Shown here: positions 8,700-17,192 of the stretch, piece by piece | Layout of the letters: every line of letters begins with the position of its first letter | Numbering within the stretch: the stretch's first letter is position 1 | Assembly (NCBI RefSeq): GCF_000024785.1 | Contig: NC_013441.1 | Location: 3,410,001-3,474,000 of the forward strand | Direction: 5' to 3' | Length of the DNA: 64,000 nucleotides | Source: Gordonia bronchialis DSM 43247 | GTDB taxonomy: Bacteria; Actinomycetota; Actinomycetes; Mycobacteriales; Mycobacteriaceae | Position numbers and translations under genes: made by a program | Notes under the pieces: model-generated | What the model saw: only the letters and a program-made list of their open reading frames with translations | The model's database searches: none | Told to the model about the DNA's origin: nothing

Positions 8700-9560
8700 T
8701 CAGACGGTGTCGATCCCCTCGATCGCCTCCAGATGACTCGCGATGACCACACCCACCGCACCGGGACCCACATGGCACCCGAGTACCGGCCCCAGGTCGA
8801 CGGTGATCTCGTCGGTCACCATCCGAAGTCGCGATCGCAGTTGCTCCGCGAGATCCGCAGCGGCCTCCGGGGCGTCGCAATGCTGGATGCCGACCGTCAC
8901 CGCACGGCCGGCTGCCGACTCCACCGCCCCGTCGACCATCTTCTGCACTGCCTTGGAGAACGTGCGGTGCCGTTCGCGCAACGCCAGCGTCCCGTCCACC
9001 ATGTGCAGGATCGGTTTGATCGCGAGCGCCGAACCGAGCATCTTGCTCGCCGCACTGATCCGGCCGCTGTTGCGCAGATTGTCCAGCTGCTGCACGCAGA
9101 GCAGCGAATCGACCGTGGCCGCCTCCCGAATCGCCGACTCGTACACCCGATCCCGGTCCGCATCGGTGCGCGCGGCCTGCGCCGCCGCGATCGCGGTGAA
9201 TCCCACCGCCAGACCCACCGACCGGGAATCGACCACCCGGACGAGTCCGGAGAACTTCTCCGCCGCCAGCCGGGCCGCACCCCAGGTCCCCGACAATCGC
9301 CGCGACATGTGCACGGCCACCACACCGTCGCCGTCGCTGGCCGCGATCGCCTCGTCAAAGGCGTCGGTGAGATCCTGCGGGTTGGCACCTGACGTGGTGA
9401 CGCCGGGAGTCGTGATGAGATCGGGCGGTATCTCGTCGACCCCCTCGCGGTAGTCCGCGCCGTCGAGGGACAGATGCAACGGGACCTGACGGATGCCGTA
9501 ATGATCGGCCACCGATTTCGGCAGCCGTGACGACGAATCTGTGACGACGACGACAGGCAC
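8700..9560 (-). CDS. DegV family fatty-acid-binding protein (FakB-like)
   Basis: A 286-residue protein starting VVVVTDSSSRLPKSVADHYG, with the DegV hallmarks TPGVTTSGANP, VHMSRRLSGT and VVDSRSVGLAVGF. DegV proteins bind one fatty acid and, as FakB, present it to the kinase FakA; a FakA-like protein is encoded at 19519-21165. The start is GTG at 9560. On this strand a TAACGT box (9567-9572) is followed by exactly 6 bases and then the GTG, without a Shine-Dalgarno sequence, so the transcript may be leaderless. The role as fatty-acid carrier is inferred from the family. Confidence 0.9.
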   Translation of the reverse strand: MPVVVVTDSSSRLPKSVADHYGIRQVPLHLSLDGADYREGVDEIPPDLITTPGVTTSGANPQDLTDAFDEAIAASDGDGVVAVHMSRRLSGTWGAARLAAEKFSGLVRVVDSRSVGLAVGFTAIAAAQAARTDADRDRVYESAIREAATVDSLLCVQQLDNLRNSGRISAASKMLGSALAIKPILHMVDGTLALRERHRTFSKAVQKMVDGAVESAAGRAVTVGIQHCDAPEAAADLAEQLRSRLRMVTDEITVDLGPVLGCHVGPGAVGVVIASHLEAIEGIDTV

Positions 9561-9592
9561 GGGTCTACGTTAGCGGGTTCACGACGCCGGCC

Positions 9593-10351
9593 TCACATCG
9601 TGGGGTCGACGGCCCGCGCACCGATCCGCGCAGCCACCACCGGCGCGACGAGATCCGCGATCCGACGGTGACACTCGAATCCCCAGTGGATACCGTCCGG
9701 GTTCATCGCAGAATCCGAATCATCTTGTGCATCAAAGTCATCGAACGCATCCCGGGTCACCGGATAGAAGTCCACGCACTCGAGCCCGTGGGCGCGGGCC
9801 CAGCCCAGCATCGCCGACGTCGTCGGTATCCGCCCCAGATGAACATCGCCGTAGTACGGGCTGCGATGAGTCGGCGGAAGGCACACCACGATCGGCAGAT
9901 CAGGCCGCAACTGCGCCAGCGCCGACCGGATCTTCTCCAGGTACTCGACCGTCACCGCCGGGGGCAACGCCACCGGCCACCCGAGCCGGGCGGCCCGCGG
10001 CTGCACCCACTGATAGGCCGTCCGCACGACCTGCCGCAGCCGGTTGGGCCGCACGTATCTGATCTGCTCCCGCAAGGCCGTGGGCAACGGCGACGGCAGA
10101 CTGTCCATCCCGCCGAACGCGAGCACCACCACCTCCGCGTCGGGTACCGCAGCCCAGATGTTGGGGTCCTGCGTCAGCGCCCACCACACATCCCGACTCG
10201 TCCAGCCGATCCGCCCGAACAACCGCACTCCCCGGCCGCAACGCTCACCGACGATGGACGGCCAGATACGCCGGTCCGTAGACGGCAGGCCGCCCGCCGG
10301 ACCGTAGTAGGCGAGCGAATCGGACAGCACCAGTACACTGCCGACGCTCAT
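9593..10351 (-). CDS. octT: SGNH acyltransferase, probable diglucosylglycerate octanoyltransferase
   Basis: A 252-residue SGNH/GDSL-fold protein. The block I nucleophile is Ser12 in VLVLSDSLAYYG, and the C-terminal NPDGIHWGFECH segment supplies the Asp/His pair. In mycobacteria the gene in this place (Rv2418c) is OctT, which octanoylates diglucosylglycerate during methylglucose lipopolysaccharide synthesis, and it also follows gpgP. The start at 10351 is supported by an ATGA overlap with the gpgP stop; upstream in-frame starts would lie inside gpgP. The acyl acceptor is inferred from synteny and the neighbouring enzyme. Confidence 0.82.
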   Translation of the reverse strand: MSVGSVLVLSDSLAYYGPAGGLPSTDRRIWPSIVGERCGRGVRLFGRIGWTSRDVWWALTQDPNIWAAVPDAEVVVLAFGGMDSLPSPLPTALREQIRYVRPNRLRQVVRTAYQWVQPRAARLGWPVALPPAVTVEYLEKIRSALAQLRPDLPIVVCLPPTHRSPYYGDVHLGRIPTTSAMLGWARAHGLECVDFYPVTRDAFDDFDAQDDSDSAMNPDGIHWGFECHRRIADLVAPVVAARIGARAVDPTM

Positions 10352-11061
10352 TGAACCGCCGGATCCGAATCCTCGGCCGAGGCATTCCACACATCCAGAC
10401 GCCACCGCGGTGGCGCACCGGGTGTCCCGTGGCCGGATAGCTGCACCCAACTGGTGTTGGCCAGCCCACCGAACACGGGCCAGTTCGCCACCGGAAGCGC
10501 CAACAACCCCGCCGTCATCGCCGCGATCACCCCACCGTGGGCCACCAGCACCACCGGCGCTTCCGGATCGTCACCGGCACCCCACTGCGGCAACTCATCG
10601 ATCAGCTCGTCGACCACCGGCAGCGCCCGGCCCGCCACCTGCACCCGGCTCTCCCCGCCCGGCGGCGTCCACCTCGCGTCGTCCCGCCAGCGCCGACGCG
10701 CCCCCGGCATCTGCACGTCCACCTCGGTGTGCGTGAGGCCCTGCCAGTCACCCAGATGTGTCTCCCGAAGGCGCACATCGGTTTTCACCGGCAGCCCGGT
10801 CCGCTGTGCCAGCGCCTCCGCGGTGTCGCGCGCACGCCGCAGATCCGACGACCGGATCACCACCGGGCGCCGCTGCGCCAACGCAGCCGCAGCCGACTTC
10901 GCCTGCTGCACACCCAGTTCGGACAGATCCGTATCCAGCTGCCCCTGCATCCGGCTACCCACGTTGTACTCGGTCTGGCCGTGCCGCAACAGGATCAACC
11001 GCCGCACCACCGGCGTCAGACGCTCGACCGCGGTGTCGTGCGAATCCGGACCACCACTCAC
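10348..11061 (-). CDS. gpgP: glucosyl-3-phosphoglycerate phosphatase (histidine phosphatase family)
   Basis: A 237-residue histidine phosphatase with the phosphohistidine loop LILLRHGQTEYN near residue 24, an RARDTAEAL arginine segment, a TDVRLRETHLGDWQG acid segment and VLVAHGGVI near the C-terminus. In mycobacteria GpgP dephosphorylates glucosyl-3-phosphoglycerate in the first steps of methylglucose lipopolysaccharide synthesis. The start is taken as GTG at 11061, which overlaps the rsfS stop as GTGA. It overlaps octT in the same way. A generic phosphoglycerate mutase-like function cannot be excluded from sequence alone, but the octT neighbour favours this call. Confidence 0.85.
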   Translation of the reverse strand: MSGGPDSHDTAVERLTPVVRRLILLRHGQTEYNVGSRMQGQLDTDLSELGVQQAKSAAAALAQRRPVVIRSSDLRRARDTAEALAQRTGLPVKTDVRLRETHLGDWQGLTHTEVDVQMPGARRRWRDDARWTPPGGESRVQVAGRALPVVDELIDELPQWGAGDDPEAPVVLVAHGGVIAAMTAGLLALPVANWPVFGGLANTSWVQLSGHGTPGAPPRWRLDVWNASAEDSDPAVQ

Positions 11062-11420
11062 GAGGAGGAGCCCAGATCGACCACCGGGCAGTCCTGCCAC
11101 AGCCGTTCCAGCGCATAGAACGCGCGCTCCTCGGAATGCTGGATGTGCACGACGACGTCGATGTAGTCGAGCAACGCCCAGCGGCCCTCGCGAGTCCCCT
11201 CCCGGCGCACCGGTTTGTGCCCGGCCTCGCGCAACTTGTCCTCGATCTCGTCGACGATCGCGTTGACCTGCCGCTCGTTGTCGGCTGACGCGATCACGAA
11301 CAAGTCGGTGATCACCAACTGCTCGGACACATCGATCACGGTCACGTCATGTGCGAGTTTGTCCTCGGCGGCAGCCGCCGCCACCCGCGCCATGTCCAGC
11401 GCCTGCGCTGATGCAGTCAC
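11058..11420 (-). CDS. rsfS: ribosomal silencing factor RsfS
   Basis: A 120-residue protein that binds ribosomal protein L14 and blocks subunit joining during starvation. The conserved core is clear: [59 protein letters not shown] and FYALERLW. The GTG at 11420 overlaps the nadD stop (GTGA), and the RsfS stop overlaps the gpgP start, making it the middle of a tightly coupled chain. Longer in-frame forms would run into nadD and add non-conserved sequence. Confidence 0.95.
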   Translation of the reverse strand: MTASAQALDMARVAAAAAEDKLAHDVTVIDVSEQLVITDLFVIASADNERQVNAIVDEIEDKLREAGHKPVRREGTREGRWALLDYIDVVVHIQHSEERAFYALERLWQDCPVVDLGSSS

Positions 11421-12157
11421 ACCTGTCCCTTCGTCTGTTCGACACCCGCTCGCTGCGCTCCCGGCGCTGTACTCTCTCCGCCCGCTCGCTGCGCTCCCGG
11501 CGCGGACACCCCCGGGGAGGACGCCTGAGGCGCACGATACAGCTTCCGCTTCGCGATGTACTGGACCACACCGTCTGGGACCAGGTACCAGACCGGTCGC
11601 CCGCGGGCCGCGCGGGTACGGCACTCCGTCGACGAGATCGCCAGCGCCGGGATCTCGAGCATCTGCAGTGTGTCCGGCGGCATCGTCTCCAGATGCTGTG
11701 CCAGATGCTTGGCGTTGAGCTCGTAGCCCGGCCGGCTCACCCCCACGAACCGGGCCAGCTCGAACAACTCCTCCCAGTCCTGCCAGGACAGGATCGACTC
11801 CAGCGCGTCGGCGCCGGTGATGAAGTACAGCTGCGCGTCGGGCAGCAGCTCGTGAAGATCACGCAGGGTGTCGACGGTGTAGGTGTCGCCGTCGCGGTCG
11901 ATGTCCACGCGACTCACGCTGAACTGCGGGTTCGACGCCGTCGCGATGACCGTCATCAGGTAACGATCCTCTGGCGGCGACACCCGGGCATGCTCGTCGA
12001 GCTTCTGCCATGGGCGCCCGGTCGGCACAAAGATGACCTCGTCGAGCTCGAAGCGATGCGCCACCTCGCTGGCCGCCACCAGGTGGCCGTTGTGGATCGG
12101 ATCGAAGGTGCCACCCATCACGCCGATACGGCGTGCACGAGGACGAGCAGCGGACAT
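11417..12157 (-). CDS. nadD: nicotinate-nucleotide adenylyltransferase
   Basis: A 246-residue enzyme that adenylates nicotinate mononucleotide in NAD synthesis. The nucleotidyltransferase motif [12 protein letters not shown] begins near residue 15 and the second motif ISSTECR is present near residue 173. The catalytic domain ends around residue 205 (YIAKRKLY). The last 35-40 residues are an Ala/Gly/Pro-rich tail containing GAQRAG twice, encoded by a 23-bp direct repeat, and are not part of the usual family length. Adjacent rsfS overlaps the stop, a common bacterial pairing. Confidence 0.95.
   Translation of the reverse strand: MSAARPRARRIGVMGGTFDPIHNGHLVAASEVAHRFELDEVIFVPTGRPWQKLDEHARVSPPEDRYLMTVIATASNPQFSVSRVDIDRDGDTYTVDTLRDLHELLPDAQLYFITGADALESILSWQDWEELFELARFVGVSRPGYELNAKHLAQHLETMPPDTLQMLEIPALAISSTECRTRAARGRPVWYLVPDGVVQYIAKRKLYRAPQASSPGVSAPGAQRAGGESTAPGAQRAGVEQTKGQV
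11445..11503 (-). repeat. two identical 23-bp direct repeats inside the 3' end of nadD
   Basis: The same 23 bases (core GCTCGCTGCGCTCCCGG) occur at 11445-11467 and 11481-11503, with a 36-bp period. They encode the repeated GAQRAG of the NadD tail. The core is itself partly symmetric. Confidence 0.85.
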
Positions 12158-12230
12158 GAAGGGTGAGTCTACGCGTCTACCCGACTACAACGTCGTGCAC
12201 AGGTGCGCTCACCGATTCGCGCTCGGCCCG

Positions 12231-13634
12231 TCAGATCGGCAGCAGGTCGGCGATCACCCGGCCCAGCTGGGTGGCATTGCGGCATTCGAACATGTCGATC
12301 GCCTCGGCGTACACGTCTGCGGCCGAGTCCCCGGTTCCCCAGTGGGCCTGCGCCTCCGGGTTGAGCCAATACGCATGCCGGGCCCGCTCCACCAGTTCGC
12401 GCAGAGCGCCGAGCGCAGTGTCGTGAAAGTTGTTGCGGGCATCGCCCAGGATCAGCAACGCCCCCCGGTGGGTCAGGGTCTCGCCGTACTCGGCGACGAA
12501 GCCGCTCAGCATGTGCCCATAGTCCGAGTGACCGTCGCGCGTACTGATCCGGGCCGTCGAGATCATCTCGTGCATCGCCGCGCCGAAGTCGTTCTCGGCA
12601 CCCGAACTCGGGTCGAAGAAGTCGGTCACCTCGTCGACGGTGTCCACGAAGGCGAACACGCGCACCTTGGAGAACTGCTGGCGCAACGCGTACACCAGCC
12701 GCAACGTGAACTGACTGAACCCGGCCACCGAACCCGACACGTCGCAGATGATGGTCAGCTCCGGGCGGCCCGGACGCGGTTTGCGATGACTCAGCTCGAT
12801 GGGCACACCGCCGGTCGACATCGACGCCCGCAGCGTCTTGCGCACATCGACCGCGCCACGATGAGCACGCCGACGACGAATCTCCAGCTTCGCCGCCAGC
12901 AGCCGGGCCAGCGGCGCGATGGTGCGACGGATCTCCAGCTGCTCCCGCGCACCCGCCGAGAGAAAGTTGATGTTCTCCGGGAGCGGCGGAACCGCATACT
13001 CCCCCACCCGATCTCGCCCGTTACGGTCGGCCATCCGGCGCTGCGTCTCCGATTCGATGGCGGCGCGCAGATCAGCCGCCTTGGCGCGCGCCGCGGCCCG
13101 ATGCAGCGGGTCGGTGCCCGGCCGTTCACCGGCATCACCCGGCCCTCCGGCCATCGCCGCGGCGATCGCGGCGATCAGCGTCTGCGGGCTCACCGCCGAC
13201 AACGCCTGATAGGCCGAAAACGCCTCTCCCCGAGTCGATTCGTAACGTCCGAGAGCGTCAACGATCATCGCGACCGCCTCCCCCAGGCGGCCGTCTCCCT
13301 CGGCGGAATCGTCGGCAAGCAGCTGCGCCAACATCTCGCGCACACCGTCGATGTCCACCTCACCGTCCTCGGTGCGGGGCAGATCGGTTGTCACCGTGCG
13401 CTTTCCGAGCGCGATCGGGAACCACAGATCAAAAACACGGTCGAAGACGCCGCGGTGGGCGGAATCGGAGAGCAGTGTCGTGGCGAGGCCCTCGCGCAGT
13501 TGCTCCCGATCGAGCAGGTCGAGGACCGCGACCGCGGACGCGGCATCGATCAGACCCGACGGCCCCACCTCGATACCGCGGCGACGCAACTCGTCGACGA
13601 AGTCGGTGAGATGCGCGACGAGCGGAACGGTCAT
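12231..13634 (-). CDS. VWA domain (CoxE-like) protein
   Basis: A 467-residue soluble protein. The N-terminal two-thirds is helical and typical of the VWA/CoxE family; the C-terminal third is a von Willebrand A domain with a metal-ion site IICDVSGSVAGF (DxSxS) and a later conserved GHSDYGHML. It partners a MoxR-type AAA+ ATPase encoded just upstream: the TGATG arrangement gives a 1-base overlap at 13634, so the pair is coupled. MoxR-VWA pairs act as chaperones that activate or metallate a client protein. No client gene is next to them, apart from proA upstream. The long open frame upstream of the ATG lies within the ATPase gene and is not used. Confidence 0.88.
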   Translation of the reverse strand: MTVPLVAHLTDFVDELRRRGIEVGPSGLIDAASAVAVLDLLDREQLREGLATTLLSDSAHRGVFDRVFDLWFPIALGKRTVTTDLPRTEDGEVDIDGVREMLAQLLADDSAEGDGRLGEAVAMIVDALGRYESTRGEAFSAYQALSAVSPQTLIAAIAAAMAGGPGDAGERPGTDPLHRAAARAKAADLRAAIESETQRRMADRNGRDRVGEYAVPPLPENINFLSAGAREQLEIRRTIAPLARLLAAKLEIRRRRAHRGAVDVRKTLRASMSTGGVPIELSHRKPRPGRPELTIICDVSGSVAGFSQFTLRLVYALRQQFSKVRVFAFVDTVDEVTDFFDPSSGAENDFGAAMHEMISTARISTRDGHSDYGHMLSGFVAEYGETLTHRGALLILGDARNNFHDTALGALRELVERARHAYWLNPEAQAHWGTGDSAADVYAEAIDMFECRNATQLGRVIADLLPI

Positions 13635-14557
13635 CAGCCCAGCTTGAGTTCTTTGAACGCGGTCTTCAGGTCGGGTCGATGCTTGAGGAGCACCCCGAGG
13701 GTCCGGGCGATCAATCCCTCGTCGAGGCCACCACTGCGCCCGGCACCCGTGCCGTCGTCGCCCGCGCCGAGCGCCAGGAGCGTGTTCGCCCAGTCGATGG
13801 TCTCTGCGACCGACGGCTTCTTGCGGATGTCCAGGGTGCGCAGCACACCGACGATGCGCACCAGCTCCGCCGACAGCGCGTCGGAGAGCCCCGGCACGCG
13901 GGAGGCGAGGATCTCCTTCTCGCGCACCGCATCCGGGAAGTCGATGTAGAGGTAGAGACACCGGCGCTTGAGCGCTTCGGACAACTCCCGGGTCGCGTTG
14001 GAGGTCAGCAGCACCACCGGGCGGCGCGCCGCGGCCACCGTCCCCATCTCCGGGATCGTGATCGCGAAGTCGCTCAGCACTTCGAGGAGCAGCCCCTCCG
14101 TGTCGACGTCGGCCTTGTCCACCTCGTCGATCAGCAGGACGGTCCGACCCTCCCGCGAGATCGCCTTGAGTAGTGGTCGTGGCAACAGGAACTCATCGGA
14201 GAAGATGTCGGTCTTGGCCTCCTCCCAGGCGCGGCTGCCGGTCGCCTGGATGTGCAGGATCTGCTTGGCGTGATTCCACTCGTAGAGTGCACGTGCCTCG
14301 TCGATCCCCTCGTAACATTGCAGGCGGATCAGTTCGGCGTCGGTGGCCGTGGCGATCGCCCGCGCGAGTTCTGTCTTGCCCACGCCCGCGGGGCCTTCCA
14401 CCAGCAACGGCTTGCCGAGCCGGTCGGCCAGGAAGGTCGACGTCGCGGTCGCGTCGTCGGCGAGATATCCGGTGGCCCGCAACCGATCCGACACATCACC
14501 GACATCGGCAAAGAACGGCTCCGTCGTCGGGCCCGCACCACCCACCACGGCGCCCAT
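13634..14557 (-). CDS. MoxR-type AAA+ ATPase
   Basis: A 307-residue ATPase with Walker A GPAGVGKT near residue 55, Walker B VLLIDEVDKAD and sensor 1 PVVLLTSNATREL, followed by the lid domain. This is the ATPase half of a MoxR/VWA chaperone pair with the next gene. I chose the ATG at 14557, which overlaps the proA stop by one base (TGATG). The chain proA-ATPase-VWA matches Rv2427c-Rv2426c-Rv2425c. Client unknown. Confidence 0.9.
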   Translation of the reverse strand: MGAVVGGAGPTTEPFFADVGDVSDRLRATGYLADDATATSTFLADRLGKPLLVEGPAGVGKTELARAIATATDAELIRLQCYEGIDEARALYEWNHAKQILHIQATGSRAWEEAKTDIFSDEFLLPRPLLKAISREGRTVLLIDEVDKADVDTEGLLLEVLSDFAITIPEMGTVAAARRPVVLLTSNATRELSEALKRRCLYLYIDFPDAVREKEILASRVPGLSDALSAELVRIVGVLRTLDIRKKPSVAETIDWANTLLALGAGDDGTGAGRSGGLDEGLIARTLGVLLKHRPDLKTAFKELKLG

Positions 14558-15861
14558 CAGGCCGGCCGCACGTGACCGGCGCCCCACACCACCCATTTGG
14601 TGGAGGTCAGCTCGGGCAGGCCCATCGGGCCGCGGGCGTGCAGTTTCTGGGTCGAGATACCGATCTCGGCTCCGAAGCCGAACTGCTCACCGTCGGTGAA
14701 GGCGGTCGACGCGTTGACCATGACCGCGGCCGCATCGACCCGCTGGGTGAACTCGTCGGCCGCGGCGAGGTCGGTGGTGATGATCGCCTCGGTGTGCCCG
14801 GTGCCGTAGGTGTCGATGTGGGCGATCGCGGCGTCGAGGTCGTCGACCACCTTCATCGCGATGTCCATCGACAGATACTCCTCGGCCCAATCCTGTTCGG
14901 TCGCAGGCTCCATCCCGGCCTCCTCACCGTGGATCACCACTCCCTGCGCCTGCAAGACGGAGGTGATCCGCGGCAGCGCGTCGGCCGCGACCGCCTTGTC
15001 GATGAGCACCGTCTCGGCGGTGTTGCACACGCTGGGACGGCGGGTCTTGGAATTGAGCACTACACGGGTCGCGACGTCGAGGTCGGCCAGGGCGTGGACG
15101 TAGACGTGGCAGTTGCCCGTCCCCGTCTCGATGGTGGGCACCGTCGCATTGCTGACGACGGCGTTGATGAGCCCGGCCCCACCACGCGGGATCACCACGT
15201 CTACCAGGCCGCGCGCCCGGATCAGGGCAGTCACACTCGACCGGTCCTCGCTGGGCAGCAGTGCCACCGCGTCGGCGCTGACACCCTTGTCCGACAACGC
15301 CTCCCGCAGGATGCGCACCAGCTCGGCATTCGACGACGCCGCCGACGACGACCCTCGCAGCAGCACGGCGTTGCCCGATTTGAATGCGATGCCGAAGGCG
15401 TCGACGGTGACATTGGGGCGGGCCTCGTACACGATGCCGACCACACCGAGCGGCACCCGCACCTGACGTAGCTGCAGGCCGTTGGGCAGCGTCTTCCCGG
15501 AGAGGATCTCGCCGATCGGGTCCGGCAGTACCGCAACCTGCCGTAAACCATTGGCGATGCCGGTGACGCGTTCCGGGGTGAGTCGCAGCCGGTCGAGGAG
15601 ACTGGCTTCCATATCCGACGACTCCGCCCGAGCGATGTCCTCGGCGTTGGCTGCCAGGATCGACTCCGAAGCGGACTCGATGGCGTCGGCCGCCGCCAGC
15701 AACACCTCATTCTTGCCGGAAGTGGTGAGCCGGCCCAGCGCCCGCGACGCCGCGCGCGCCGACTGCGCGAGTTCCGTGACGACCGCCTCCACGCCGGCTG
15801 TGGCGTCCGACTCTGCTCGCGTCTCTTCTGCGCTCGACTCTGCTGCGGTGGGTGCGCTCAT
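14557..15861 (-). CDS. proA: gamma-glutamyl phosphate reductase
   Basis: A 434-residue NADPH-dependent enzyme for the second step of proline synthesis, reducing gamma-glutamyl phosphate to the semialdehyde. The catalytic cysteine lies in [15 protein letters not shown]. Other family segments are [25 protein letters not shown] and IPRGGAGLI. The first 35 residues are an Ala/Glu/Thr-rich extension. proB is not in the window. The gene begins an apparent operon with the MoxR and VWA genes. Confidence 0.96.
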   Translation of the reverse strand: MSAPTAAESSAEETRAESDATAGVEAVVTELAQSARAASRALGRLTTSGKNEVLLAAADAIESASESILAANAEDIARAESSDMEASLLDRLRLTPERVTGIANGLRQVAVLPDPIGEILSGKTLPNGLQLRQVRVPLGVVGIVYEARPNVTVDAFGIAFKSGNAVLLRGSSSAASSNAELVRILREALSDKGVSADAVALLPSEDRSSVTALIRARGLVDVVIPRGGAGLINAVVSNATVPTIETGTGNCHVYVHALADLDVATRVVLNSKTRRPSVCNTAETVLIDKAVAADALPRITSVLQAQGVVIHGEEAGMEPATEQDWAEEYLSMDIAMKVVDDLDAAIAHIDTYGTGHTEAIITTDLAAADEFTQRVDAAAVMVNASTAFTDGEQFGFGAEIGISTQKLHARGPMGLPELTSTKWVVWGAGHVRPA

Positions 15862-16093
15862 CGGTTCCTCGATCGTCCCTCGACTCGGTGCCTACTCGTC
15901 GCACCCCGCCGCGGTGGCACACGGGGCACGTCGAGCTCGACTATGTCGTTCACCAGAGTAGCGCCGGTCACTTCGGACCCATTCGGGTGGCATCCACCGA
16001 CAATCTGGTCTCCGCAATTGTCTTTGTTATAGTTAATTTCACTTCGCGGCGCTAACGACACGGTGCGCCGCCTGGCGGGAGGGGAGCCCGAGT

Positions 16094-16324
16094 ATGACCG
16101 TGACCAGGCTGTATGTGATGCCCGTCATCAGGGCCCTCGTGTTCTTTGCCGGATGCGCACTGCTCGTCATGGTGGCGATGATGCTGCCGAGCTTTCGCGA
16201 CTGGGCCGCCACCTGGGGCGCGCCGACCACCGCTGCCGGATTCTCCATCGCGGCAGTGGTGGACGCCCTGGCCTTCTGGTTCGGCGCCGACGGTGTGCTG
16301 GCCAACCTCATCGGTAATCGCTGA
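16094..16324 (+). CDS. small predicted membrane protein
   Basis: A 76-residue protein that I do not recognise. It has a hydrophobic segment at about 10-32 (VIRALVFFAGCALLVMVAMMLP) and a second moderately hydrophobic stretch at about 46-72. A strong purine-rich ribosome binding site (GGGAGGGGAG) precedes the ATG by about 7 bases. It is divergent from proA and convergent with the HNH gene. No function can be assigned. Confidence 0.6.
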   Translation: MTVTRLYVMPVIRALVFFAGCALLVMVAMMLPSFRDWAATWGAPTTAAGFSIAAVVDALAFWFGADGVLANLIGNR

Positions 16325-16357
16325 GTCCTCCCGCGACCGGCATCGCGTGCACCATGC

Positions 16358-17125
16358 TCAACAACGCAGTGCGTCGCTGAGCACCCGCCGCGACGCCGCG
16401 TCGACCGCGAGACGGTAGGACCGGACGACGATGACGAACTGCACCGCGTACTGACACCAGAACCCGCGGGCGGGCGGCATCCAGCGGGCGGGTTCCCCAT
16501 CGCTCTTGTCCTGGTTCGACTTCCCGTCGACCGCAACGAGATTGGCGGGATCGTTGGCGAAGTCCCGACGCAACTCCGGCGGCCATCCCCACGCTCCCAT
16601 GTCCCAGGCGTAGGCGAGCGGGACGATGTGGTCGATCTGCACCGCCGCCGCGCCGCGATCCCGGCGGAAGACGATGAACTCGCCGGTATAGGGACTGTGC
16701 AGCTCACCGGCGAGGACGGCTCCCGCGCATGTCTTGGCGAGACCTGTTCGGGTGTCCCGCAGATCGCGGTTCAGGATGTCATTCCTCGTGTCACACCCGT
16801 TTCCCCCACCGGGCACACGGACATCGTCGGTCCACGCGGTACCGAAGGCGGAGCGCTCGTAATCGCCGCGATGCTCCCGGGTCGCGCGGACCGGGATGGA
16901 CTCGATGGTGCCGAGCAGGTGGTGTGCCAGGGTCCGCACCCGCGGGTCGACGGTGTCGCCGCGGGTCGTGATGACACCGACCGCGACCACCAGTGCCGTG
17001 ACGACGAACACCCCGAGAACGCACCATTGCCGGACCGTCCAGCCGAGTGTGCCGGAACGACGTCGCGTCTGTTGATGATCGCGCAGGGCGCGGCGCACAC
17101 GCCGGAACATCGGTGGACGATCCAT
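16358..17125 (-). CDS. membrane-anchored HNH (DUF1524-type) nuclease
   Basis: A 255-residue protein starting MDRPPMFRRVRR. Residues around 33-53 form one membrane span (CVLGVFVVTALVVAVGVITT), so the rest should face outside. The outer domain carries a His-Asp-His type HNH/DUF1524 motif (VQIDHIVPLAYAWDMGAW) and the later NDPANLVAVDGKSNQDKSD asparagine segment. Such extracytoplasmic HNH proteins are common in actinobacteria, but their targets are mostly unknown. ATG 17110 is an alternative start. The gene sits at the boundary between two conserved gene blocks. Confidence 0.82.
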   Translation of the reverse strand: MDRPPMFRRVRRALRDHQQTRRRSGTLGWTVRQWCVLGVFVVTALVVAVGVITTRGDTVDPRVRTLAHHLLGTIESIPVRATREHRGDYERSAFGTAWTDDVRVPGGGNGCDTRNDILNRDLRDTRTGLAKTCAGAVLAGELHSPYTGEFIVFRRDRGAAAVQIDHIVPLAYAWDMGAWGWPPELRRDFANDPANLVAVDGKSNQDKSDGEPARWMPPARGFWCQYAVQFVIVVRSYRLAVDAASRRVLSDALRC

Positions 17126-17192
17126 GTGATTTGGACGCAGCGCACTGTGTACGCGTTCCGTCTGCGTGAAACCCGTTGCCGCCGAACAGGAT

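Noticed and set aside
12033..13949. Open frame of 638 codons on the plus strand
   Set aside because: It lies antisense to the VWA and MoxR genes, is His/Arg-rich with no recognisable domain, and is explained by the GC-rich third positions of the real genes.
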